Source of the DNA: Oscillospiraceae bacterium
GTDB taxonomy: Bacteria > Bacillota > Clostridia > Oscillospirales > Ruminococcaceae
Reading direction: 5' to 3'
Assembly: GCA_017528675.1 (NCBI GenBank)
Contig: JAFXOO010000069.1
Coordinates: forward strand, 1 to 5,799
Length of the DNA: 5,799 nucleotides
Shown here: piece by piece, positions 1 through 5,575 of the stretch
How positions within the stretch are numbered: the stretch's first letter is position 1
Layout: each line of letters begins with the position of its first letter
Program-made: the position numbers and the translations under genes
Notes under the pieces: generated by a model
What the model was told of the DNA's origin: nothing
Database searches by the model: none
Seen by the model: the letters and a program-made list of their open reading frames with translations, nothing else

Positions 1-1217
1 ATCAGTACCTCGACCTGACGCCCATTTCGATGAACGTCGATCTGCGCAATGCCCTGTCCAAGCAGAACATCCGTATCAACGTGCCTTCGAGATTTACCGT
101 CGGCATTTCCACGGAGCCGGGCGTGATGCAGAATGCCGCCGAGCGTCTGCTTGGCCTGAAGCTGGCGGAAATCCAGGAGCTTGCGAGAGATATTATCTTC
201 GGTCAGCTCCGTCTGATTATCGCCACGATGGACATTGAGGAAATCAACGCCGACCGTGACAAGTTCCTGATCGCCGTATCCAAGAATGTCGAAATCGAGC
301 TGAAGAAGATCGGTCTGCGGCTCATCAACGTGAATGTTACCGATATTACGGACGAATCCGGCTACCTCGATGCCCTCGGTAAGGAAGCCGCCGCCAAGGC
401 TGTCAACGATGCAAAGCGCAGCGTTGCCGAGAAGAACCGTGACGGTGAGATCGGTCAGGCCAATGCACAGCAGGAGCAGAGAGTCCAGGTTGCCGCTGCC
501 AATGCAGCCGCCATCGAGGGTGAGAACGAGTCGAGAGTTGCCGTTGCCGAATCCGAGGCACTGCGCCGTGAGCGTGAGGCTGAGTCCCTGCGCCGTGCAA
601 CTGCCGCCGAGGCTGTTCAGCAGGCCAAGGCTAAGCAGGAAGCCTACACCGCCCAGCAGGAGGCTGAGCTGACCCGTGCCGAGCTCGAAAAGGCAACCCA
701 GAAGGCCGACATCATCGTCAAGACCCAGATTGCCAAGGAGAAGGCTGAGATTGACGCCGAGGCCGAGGCTGAGGTCATCCGCCGCAAGGCCCGTGGTGAG
801 GCCGATGCGATCTTCGCCCGCATGGAAGCTGAGGCAAAGGGTAACCAGGAGATCCTGACCCGTCAGGCAGAAGGTATGCGTGCAATTGTGGAAGCAGCCG
901 GCGGCGATGCCAATGCAGCCGTAAAGCTCCTGATTGCCGAAAAGCTCGAAGATCTGGTAGCCATCCAGGTGGAGGCCATCAAGAACATCAAGATCGACAA
1001 GGTCACTGTCTGGGACAGCGGCCAGAATGCAGACGGTCAGACCTCCACTGCCGGCTTCCTGTCCGGCATGATGAAGGCAGTGCCGCCCCTGAACGAGCTG
1101 TTCCGGCAGGCAGGCATGGAGCTTCCGGAGCTCCTCGGCAAGGAGATTGACGAAGCCGAAGCCGAGAAGGCCGCACAGCATGCTGCCGAGCATGTGGATA
1201 CCGAGATCGTGGAGTGA
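1..1217 (+). CDS. Flotillin-family SPFH/Band 7 protein (FloT/YuaG-like), 5' partial
   Basis: Membrane scaffold protein of the flotillin family, expected to oligomerise at the inner face of the cytoplasmic membrane in lipid-ordered microdomains. The reading frame is open from base 3 (QYLDLTPIS before the first in-window ATG at 30), so that ATG is internal and the true start lies upstream; 404 codons are visible and roughly 80-110 N-terminal residues, including the membrane-associating segment, are probably missing. Numbering from the ATG at 30: residues 1 to about 125 are the end of the SPFH domain (NVPSRFTVGIS, then a charged helical stretch); about 120-290 is the Ala/Glu/Arg-rich flotillin coiled coil with EAEAEV, ARGEADAI and MEAEAKG; KIDKVTVWDSG at 321-331 and PPLNELFRQAGMELPELLG at 352-370 match the typical flotillin C-terminus. 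The Glu/Ala-rich tail 371-395 is acidic. The next gene, 80 bases on, is a membrane peptidase. The family assignment is secure; whether it is FloT itself is not. Confidence 0.93.
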   Translation, partial: QYLDLTPISMNVDLRNALSKQNIRINVPSRFTVGISTEPGVMQNAAERLLGLKLAEIQELARDIIFGQLRLIIATMDIEEINADRDKFLIAVSKNVEIELKKIGLRLINVNVTDITDESGYLDALGKEAAAKAVNDAKRSVAEKNRDGEIGQANAQQEQRVQVAAANAAAIEGENESRVAVAESEALRREREAESLRRATAAEAVQQAKAKQEAYTAQQEAELTRAELEKATQKADIIVKTQIAKEKAEIDAEAEAEVIRRKARGEADAIFARMEAEAKGNQEILTRQAEGMRAIVEAAGGDANAAVKLLIAEKLEDLVAIQVEAIKNIKIDKVTVWDSGQNADGQTSTAGFLSGMMKAVPPLNELFRQAGMELPELLGKEIDEAEAEKAAQHAAEHVDTEIVE

Positions 1218-1230
1218 TGCACTTCTTTTC

Positions 1231-1257
1231 AGCCCCCTCCCCACCGGGGAGGGGGTT
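1231..1257 (+). terminator. Strong GC hairpin after the flotillin gene, probable terminator or attenuator
   Basis: CCCCCTCCCC at 1233-1242 pairs perfectly with GGGGAGGGGG at 1246-1255 around a 3-base loop (ACC); a G-T and an A-T pair can extend it to 1231-1257. It begins 13 bases after the flotillin stop. The following bases (TTACTATTT) are only weakly T-rich, so termination may be partial, leaving read-through into the peptidase gene. A stabilising mRNA processing hairpin is the alternative. Confidence 0.6.
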
Positions 1258-1284
1258 ACTATTTCGCAGGGGGTGAACCTGCAA

Positions 1285-1291
1285 AAGGAGG
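1285..1291 (+). promoter_or_regulatory. Ribosome binding site of the S41 peptidase gene
   Basis: AAGGAGG, a full anti-Shine-Dalgarno match, stands 6 bases before the ATG at 1298 and fixes that start. Immediately upstream, GCAGG (1266-1270) can pair with CCTGC (1278-1282) around a 7-base loop, leaving the ribosome binding site single-stranded. No convincing promoter was found in the short spacer, so transcription probably comes from upstream. Confidence 0.8.
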
Positions 1292-1297
1292 AATATC

Positions 1298-3007
1298 ATG
1301 AAAAGAGCCTGGGACATGTTCTGGTTTCTGCTGACGCAGACCCCTCCGGTACATCTGATCTGGTGCGGGGTGCTGCTGGCCATTCTGCTGTTCCTGATCC
1401 TCATCCGCCGCCGGTGGAGCGTCTTTGAGGAGGATATCCGGCGCTATAAACGGCTCTGTCTGCTCCCGCTGCTCCTCACCACCGTCCACTATGTCATCTT
1501 TGTGGCAGGCGCTTCAGATTTTCTGCGGGATTACACGCCGCTGTATCTCATCGCCCTGCTGCCGCTGGTGCTGCTGCTCTGCGCCGGGTATGACAAAGGC
1601 TTCCGCATCTTCGCACCGATCATAGGCGTGATGGCCGTTGTGTTCGCACTGCGGTTCTGTACCATGGAAACAAACCCGCACAATTTCACCCGCCAGAGCT
1701 ACACCCGCTCCTTCCATTCGTTCGTGCAGGAAATGGACCGCAGCTATGTCCTGAAGGAATGGAAAGAAATAGATTTCCAGGCACTCGAAACCAAGTACAT
1801 GCCTCTTGTGGAAGCAGCGGAACAGGCGAAGGATCCCGCCGCTTTTGCGGACGCCGTCACCATGTTCTGCAACGAGCTGCACGACGGACATGTCAGTGTC
1901 CGTTTTGATTACGATGAAACAGCTTATCACTCTGCTTTTCAGGTCCCGGATTACGGACTTGCGATGATAAGGCTTGACAGCGGCGAGGTCATCGCCGTCT
2001 GTACGGAACCGGAGGTCAACCGGCTCGGCATTGAGGACGGCACCGTCATCACCCGCTGGAACGGCAAGCCGGTTCCAGAGGCAGCAGAGGACGTTCCGGA
2101 TTACGGCATTCCCGTGAAGGCCAATGCCGACCGGCTCGTGTGGATTGATCTCTCAGCGACCGGCGGCGATACCGCAGAGGTCACATTCCTGGACAAGGCA
2201 GGCACCGAACAGACTGTCTCCCTCTCCGCAAGAGAGGACGAACACACGCTCGGTGAGGCCTGCGATGCGTTTTCGCATTCCACCGGCAGCATGCGTGAGC
2301 TGCTCTCTGAGAATTACAGCACGAAGATGCTTGACGAAAAATGCGGCTATCTCCTGCTCGCTACCGAGACAACCATGAACCCGCTGCGGGACAGCCTCAC
2401 GACGTATACCGGCTCCTGCCCCTGGGCAAAGAAGATGTTCCGTGAGAAGCTCCGCAGCCTGAAAGCGGCAGGCATGGAGTATCTTGTCATTGACCTGCGG
2501 AACAACATGGGCGGCTTTGGCGAGGTGGGCTATGCGCTCTGTGAGCTGCTGACGGACGAGGATTTCTATGCCTCCGGCACCGGCTGCCGCAGGAACGGCA
2601 GCTACATCCGTATTTCCGAAAGCCGGATCTGCGGCGACGGTGAATTCGCTGATCTGCCTGTAGTGGCACTGACCAATTACAACTGCATCAGCGCCGGCGA
2701 CAGCACAGCCCTGTGCCTTTCCAGGCTGCCGAACGTCACCCTTGCCGGCATCACCGACCCGAACGGCAGCGGCCAGATGACCGGCGGATGCTGTGCGCTC
2801 TCCGGGGCGGTCGTCAGCGTCAATTATCCCATCATCCTGACGCTCAACGAGCAGGGTGAGCCGGACATCGACCCCCGTGCCGACCGGATCAGCCGCAATC
2901 CTGTAGAAGTCCGGATTCCGTTTGATTACGATGCAGCGATGCAGATGTTCCATGACAAGGAAGATTACGAGCTTGCATGGGCCGTGGCATATCTTGAAGG
3001 GAAGTAA
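1298..3007 (+). CDS. Membrane-anchored S41-family (tail-specific/tricorn-like) serine peptidase
   Basis: Predicted extracytoplasmic serine endopeptidase of family S41 fused to a membrane anchor; 569 residues. Hydrophobic segments at about 20-36, 53-71, 81-97 and 105-121 suggest four membrane spans. The Arg/Lys-rich loop 37-52 should be cytoplasmic, placing residues from 122 on outside the cell. A helical segment leads to ELHDGHV (193-199), matching the S41 'DGH' motif with H198 as likely catalytic base. Residues about 215-310 resemble a degenerate PDZ region (LGIEDGTVITRWNGKPV). The core follows: VIDLRNNMGG (397-406), the family's DLRNNxGG, then NCISAGD (462-468) with S465 as likely nucleophile, and GEPDIDP (520-526) near the domain end, where S41 proteins carry a conserved PD. 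The Lys that CtpA-type enzymes use after the Ser (GEKTxGKG) is absent, the region reading GITDPNGSG (484-492), so it fits the Ser-His tricorn-like subgroup better. Substrate unknown. The ATG at 1298 is set by an AAGGAGG 6 bases upstream. Confidence 0.85.
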   Translation: MKRAWDMFWFLLTQTPPVHLIWCGVLLAILLFLILIRRRWSVFEEDIRRYKRLCLLPLLLTTVHYVIFVAGASDFLRDYTPLYLIALLPLVLLLCAGYDKGFRIFAPIIGVMAVVFALRFCTMETNPHNFTRQSYTRSFHSFVQEMDRSYVLKEWKEIDFQALETKYMPLVEAAEQAKDPAAFADAVTMFCNELHDGHVSVRFDYDETAYHSAFQVPDYGLAMIRLDSGEVIAVCTEPEVNRLGIEDGTVITRWNGKPVPEAAEDVPDYGIPVKANADRLVWIDLSATGGDTAEVTFLDKAGTEQTVSLSAREDEHTLGEACDAFSHSTGSMRELLSENYSTKMLDEKCGYLLLATETTMNPLRDSLTTYTGSCPWAKKMFREKLRSLKAAGMEYLVIDLRNNMGGFGEVGYALCELLTDEDFYASGTGCRRNGSYIRISESRICGDGEFADLPVVALTNYNCISAGDSTALCLSRLPNVTLAGITDPNGSGQMTGGCCALSGAVVSVNYPIILTLNEQGEPDIDPRADRISRNPVEVRIPFDYDAAMQMFHDKEDYELAWAVAYLEGK

Positions 3008-3054
3008 CGCCCCTGACCAATGCCGTCGCACCGGGGAACGCCCCTGCGCCCTGA

Positions 3055-3072
3055 TCGGGGCTGCCGCCCCGA
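3055..3072. repeat. GC-rich inverted repeat in the convergent intergenic region
   Basis: TCGGGGC (3055-3061) and GCCCCGA (3066-3072) form a perfect 7-bp stem with a TGCC loop. The preceding bases hold a further short pairing (GGGG 3033-3036 with CCCC 3041-3044), and the CCCC can alternatively pair with the GGGG at 3057-3060. No T-tract follows on either strand, so this is less terminator-like than the next hairpin. It has the look of a dispersed intergenic palindrome, but copy number cannot be judged from one window. Confidence 0.5.
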
Positions 3073-3094
3073 ACCCTGCAATACCGCTCAGACT

Positions 3095-3134
3095 GAAGCC
3101 CCTTCCATCCGGAAGGGGCTTCTTCGTTCTGTTT
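3095..3134 (+). terminator. Rho-independent terminator of the peptidase gene
   Basis: GAAGCCCCTTCC (3095-3106) pairs over 12 perfect base pairs with GGAAGGGGCTTC (3111-3122) around an ATCC loop. The plus-strand tail TTCGTTCTGTTT (3123-3134) is T-rich. On the minus strand the stem lies 15 bases after the GGDEF stop but is followed by AGTCTGAGCGG, with no T-tract, so it serves the plus-strand gene best; a weaker bidirectional role is possible. Confidence 0.72.
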
Positions 3135-3137
3135 GAC

Positions 3138-4325
3138 TCAGGTGATCTGATAGAGCCGGTTGCCGCCGTCACGCTTGGCGGCATGGAGCGCTTCATCAAG
3201 CTTCTTCAGTACATCATTGACAGTGAGGTTTTCATTCGGCAGGACATGCCACAGGCTGCCGGATACGTTGCTCCGCAGCGAAATACCGCCTGCATCAATC
3301 ATTGTGCCGATGCTCTGGCGAATCTGCTCGGCAAGGCTCTGTGCCTGCATATCACTGATGGAATCGCTGAACAGCAGACAGAACTCGGCACCGTGAACAT
3401 TGAAGATCTCTGCCGTGTTCCCGTACTGCTCCCGCAGACGCTCTGCAATACATGCCAGATATTCATCGCCGGTCTCATAGCCGTATGTATCGTTGATTGC
3501 CTTGAAATTGTCAACATCAAATACCGCAATGTTGAACCGGCTTTTTCCGATGCTCCTTTCCAGTCTGCTTTCCAGCGCATAACGGTTCTGCATGCCGGTG
3601 AGGATGTTCATGAGGGCTGCATCCTCCATCTTCTGACGGGAGCGGTCGAGCCGTACAGAAGCCTCCTCCAGCTCCTCGCTCTGACGCTCGATCTCGTCAT
3701 TGGCGGCAAGCGCCCTGCGGCTTGCAATCACCATCCCGACAACACCGAGCAGTGCCAGCAGAATCAGAACCGCCTGAGAAATGCCGTGCAGAATAGAGGA
3801 ACGGCGCACATTCTTCTCCGCCTGGTCAGTGCCGATCTCGATGGTGGCATCAAGCATCTCAGCCGCACACACCTGCAACGGCGAGAGCTCCTGCGCATAG
3901 ATGGCACGGGCCATCTCAGAGCCCGCAACGGGCAGCACATTACGCACCTCGTTGATCTTCTTGCGGTAGGCAGCAATGCTCAGGCTCGCCTGCTGATAGC
4001 GGCGCTCCTCCAGTTCCGAACGGCCGGGGAGTGCGTTATAGCGCCCTTCCCACTGGAACAGCTCCTGGAAGCCCTGTTCAATATTGTCGAAAATATCCGT
4101 TCCGGTGTTGTTTTGCATGCCCGCCACGAGCATCAGCACATTGTCGTCAATCGTGGAAAGGCAGTCATTCATGCCGCTCAGATACTCCACGGAGCTGATA
4201 TTCCGGTCATAAATCCGGCGGCTGTTGACATACACCAGATTTTCAATCACCAGATTGAGGATGCAGAATGCAACCAGCAGAATGCCGGCAAAGGTATATA
4301 CCCGGCTGATCTTGTTCTTTTTCAT
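3138..4325 (-). CDS. Membrane sensor protein with extracytoplasmic helical domain and degenerate GGDEF domain
   Basis: Signal transducer of 395 residues. The basic N-terminus (MKKNKISR) is followed by a membrane span at about 9-33, an extracytoplasmic, mostly helical domain at about 34-182 that resembles four-helix-bundle chemoreceptor sensor domains, a second span at about 183-202, a short coiled coil at about 208-236, and a GGDEF domain to the C-terminus. There is no HAMP or PAS domain. The GGDEF fold is clear: ILTGMQNR (241-248), FDVDNFKAINDTYGYETGD (269-287) with the metal-binding Asp region, N278 and D287 intact, and the closing KRDGGNRLYQ (384-393). The signature loop reads HGAEF (311-315) instead of GG[D/E]EF: the first Gly and the catalytic acidic residue are replaced, and no RxxD inhibitory site precedes it. 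Cyclase activity is therefore doubtful; GTP or c-di-GMP binding, or a protein-interaction role, is more likely. It is coupled to the upstream binding-protein gene (12-base gap, ribosome binding site overlapping that gene's stop codon). Confidence 0.88.
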   Translation of the reverse strand: MKKNKISRVYTFAGILLVAFCILNLVIENLVYVNSRRIYDRNISSVEYLSGMNDCLSTIDDNVLMLVAGMQNNTGTDIFDNIEQGFQELFQWEGRYNALPGRSELEERRYQQASLSIAAYRKKINEVRNVLPVAGSEMARAIYAQELSPLQVCAAEMLDATIEIGTDQAEKNVRRSSILHGISQAVLILLALLGVVGMVIASRRALAANDEIERQSEELEEASVRLDRSRQKMEDAALMNILTGMQNRYALESRLERSIGKSRFNIAVFDVDNFKAINDTYGYETGDEYLACIAERLREQYGNTAEIFNVHGAEFCLLFSDSISDMQAQSLAEQIRQSIGTMIDAGGISLRSNVSGSLWHVLPNENLTVNDVLKKLDEALHAAKRDGGNRLYQIT

Positions 4326-4332
4326 TGCGCTA

Positions 4333-4339
4333 CCTCCTT
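4333..4339 (-). promoter_or_regulatory. Ribosome binding site of the GGDEF gene, overlapping the upstream stop codon
   Basis: On the minus strand AAGGAGG lies 7 bases before the ATG at 4325 and shares bases with the TAA stop (4340-4338) of the binding-protein gene. This arrangement indicates a single mRNA and translational coupling of the two proteins, favouring matched expression. Confidence 0.85.
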
Positions 4340-5333
4340 AATCTGTGAAAGCGGGCCTGTCCACAATCGGATTCAGCAGCCACTGGATGTCGGCATCGTT
4401 CAGATTGGCAGCGTTAACATAGGTCGCACCGGTATCGACAATCGAAGGAACAGCCGTTCCGTCAATCAGCTTCTTGGCATAACGAACGCCGAGATAGCCC
4501 ATGTTATAGGGGTTCTGGGTCATGACACCATCCAGCACACCGTGCGTGATATAGATGTCCGCTCCCTGGAAATAATCAAATCCCACCAGTGTGATCTGAT
4601 CGGCAAGCCCCAGCTCCTCAATGGCCTGGCAGGCGCCGACCGTACCCGGCTGGTTGGTGGCATACACGAGCTTCAGGTCAGGGTGCTCCTCGATGAGCTG
4701 CTTGGTGCCCTCCTTGGAGCGCTCAATATCGCCCTCGCAGTACTTGACATCCACGACGCTGATCTCCGGATAGCCATCGGAATCCACGACATTGCCGTCA
4801 AGCTCAGTGACAAAACCGCCCATGCGCTCCTTGGCGGTCTGGGCATCGGCCTTGTGGCAGATGACGCCTACCTCACCTTTGGCATGGAGCAGTTCTGCTG
4901 CCTCACGGGCTGCAATGGCACCGGCAGAAAGATTCTGGGTGCTGACGCAGACCGCACGGCCCGCATAGCTGACATCGGAGTCGATCGTGAGCACGGGTAT
5001 CCCCTGTAAATTCGCATCCCGCAGGACATTGTTGAGCGCATCGGTATCAAGCGGCGCAACCACAATCGCATCCGCACCTGCCGCAATGGCATCCTGAATC
5101 ATTTTGATCTGCACATCGAGATCCGCCTCGGTTTCCGGAGCTTCATAATAGACATTCAGCCCCATTTCCTCACCGGCATCCACGGCGCCCCATCTTGTCG
5201 TATCCCAATAGCTGTCCTTGCTTTTGCAGATGACATAGATGTCCGGCTGCTCCGCCTTCTGCTGTGCGCTGCATCCCGGAAGCAATCCTGCAAGCAGCAC
5301 ACCCGCTATGACAGCGGCGATTTTTCTGTTCAT
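4338..5333 (-). CDS. Sugar-type periplasmic-binding-protein lipoprotein (RbsB-like, Peripla_BP_4 fold)
   Basis: Extracytoplasmic ligand-binding lipoprotein of 331 residues, in the family that binds pentoses, hexoses and autoinducer-2-like molecules. The signal peptide (NRK, hydrophobic 5-18) ends in the lipobox LPGC, with C21 as the lipidated residue; Pro at -2 is slightly unusual. Characteristic blocks run in order: DIYVICKSKDSYWD (31-44), Q75 in DVQIKMIQDAI, VVAPLDTDAL (91-100), GIPVLTIDSDV (111-121), TNQPGTVGACQAIEELG (226-242), LVGFDYFQGA (249-258) and VMTQNPYNMGYLGV (270-283). Length is normal for the family. Cysteines beyond the lipid site (C36, C129, C159, C199, C235) fit an anaerobe. 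No permease or ATPase gene is in view; the only co-transcribed gene is the GGDEF sensor, so a role as an extracellular sensor subunit is inferred rather than transport. A distant transporter could still use it. The ligand cannot be named. The ATG at 5333 follows an AAGGAGG 8 bases upstream. Confidence 0.9.
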   Translation of the reverse strand: MNRKIAAVIAGVLLAGLLPGCSAQQKAEQPDIYVICKSKDSYWDTTRWGAVDAGEEMGLNVYYEAPETEADLDVQIKMIQDAIAAGADAIVVAPLDTDALNNVLRDANLQGIPVLTIDSDVSYAGRAVCVSTQNLSAGAIAAREAAELLHAKGEVGVICHKADAQTAKERMGGFVTELDGNVVDSDGYPEISVVDVKYCEGDIERSKEGTKQLIEEHPDLKLVYATNQPGTVGACQAIEELGLADQITLVGFDYFQGADIYITHGVLDGVMTQNPYNMGYLGVRYAKKLIDGTAVPSIVDTGATYVNAANLNDADIQWLLNPIVDRPAFTD

Positions 5334-5349
5334 ACTACGTTCCTCCTTG

Positions 5350-5360
5350 GGTCAATGACC
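5350..5360. promoter_or_regulatory. Small palindrome beside the binding-protein ribosome binding site
   Basis: GGTCA-A-TGACC is a perfect 5+5 inverted repeat with a one-base centre, lying 2 bases upstream of the minus-strand Shine-Dalgarno sequence (5342-5348). It may be a repressor half-site pair within the transcribed leader, or chance; the loop is too small for a stable hairpin. Confidence 0.25.
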
Positions 5361-5371
5361 TATATTGTCAG

Positions 5372-5394
5372 CGCCGGATGACGTTCTTCCGGCG
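5372..5394 (-). other. Hairpin in the 5' leader of the binding-protein/GGDEF transcript
   Basis: CGCCGGA (5372-5378) pairs with TCCGGCG (5388-5394), 7 base pairs with a 9-base loop. It falls inside the predicted leader of about 109 bases between the minus-strand promoter and the ATG at 5333. No T-tract follows in the minus direction, so it is not a classic terminator; mRNA stabilisation or a regulatory leader structure are options. It does not match any riboswitch that I recognise. Confidence 0.4.
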
Positions 5395-5448
5395 GCTGCG
5401 TGATACGGAATGAGCCTGTCGGTACCATTCTTACAGATACACTTCTTT

Positions 5449-5477
5449 ATTATACCATAGTTTTTCCATAAATGCAA
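5449..5477 (-). promoter_or_regulatory. Sigma-A promoter for the binding-protein/GGDEF operon
   Basis: Reading the minus strand, the -35 box TTGCAT (5477-5472; three of six bases match TTGACA) is separated by exactly 17 bases from a perfect -10 box TATAAT (5454-5449). TG one base upstream of the -10 makes it an extended -10 promoter (TGGTATAAT), which compensates for the weak -35. The start of transcription should be near 5442, giving a leader of about 109 bases. The weak -35 suits a promoter that depends on an activator. Confidence 0.75.
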
Positions 5478-5484
5478 GCGGTAA

Positions 5485-5499
5485 TTGCACAATTTGCAC
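5485..5499. repeat. TTGCAC direct repeat between the divergent promoters
   Basis: TTGCAC occurs at 5485-5490 and 5494-5499, 9 bases apart start to start. The first copy also forms inverted pairings with TGCAA at 5473-5477 and with CAATT at 5490-5494 (AATTG-CA-CAATT). The elements lie just upstream of the minus-strand -35 box and about 20 bases upstream of the plus-strand -35 box, where a shared regulator could bind. Chance recurrence in AT-rich DNA is possible. Confidence 0.3.
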
Positions 5500-5518
5500 G
5501 GAAAAAGCAGTTCCCGTC

Positions 5519-5547
5519 TTGACAGCAGCCATCATATCCATTATAAT
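5519..5547 (+). promoter_or_regulatory. Consensus sigma-A promoter for the Nudix gene
   Basis: Perfect TTGACA (5519-5524) and perfect TATAAT (5542-5547) are separated by the optimal 17 bases. Transcription should start near 5554, giving a leader of about 22 bases that contains AAGGAGG (5561-5567), 8 bases before the ATG at 5576. A full consensus match suggests strong, largely constitutive expression. Confidence 0.92.
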
Positions 5548-5575
5548 AAGGATAATCAAAAAGGAGGAGTGCAGT

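Noticed and set aside
30..32. ATG at 30 as the start of the flotillin gene
   Set aside because: The frame is open to base 3 and the upstream residues QYLDLTPIS continue the SPFH domain; no ribosome binding site precedes this ATG.
120..880. Ala/Glu-rich repetitive coding sequence as a possible tandem DNA repeat
   Set aside because: The repetition is the normal flotillin coiled coil at the protein level; the DNA units are irregular and not a tandem array.
3095..3122. Hairpin as a strong terminator for the minus-strand operon
   Set aside because: The minus-strand side lacks a T-tract, so only plus-strand termination is well supported; no other clear minus-strand terminator was found.
2153..3199. 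Minus-strand open frame of 348 codons antisense to the peptidase gene
   Set aside because: Same complementary-register effect over the S41 gene; the translation shows no known domain, and it would overlap the 3' end of the GGDEF gene and cross both hairpins.
2922..5009. Plus-strand open frame of 695 codons antisense to the GGDEF and binding-protein genes
   Set aside because: Its codons are in exact complementary register with both minus-strand genes (their third positions fall on its first positions), so it stays open simply because those genes avoid TTA, CTA and TCA codons; it ends at the first TTA Leu codon it meets, at 5007-5009. It has no ribosome binding site or recognisable domain, and starts inside the peptidase gene.
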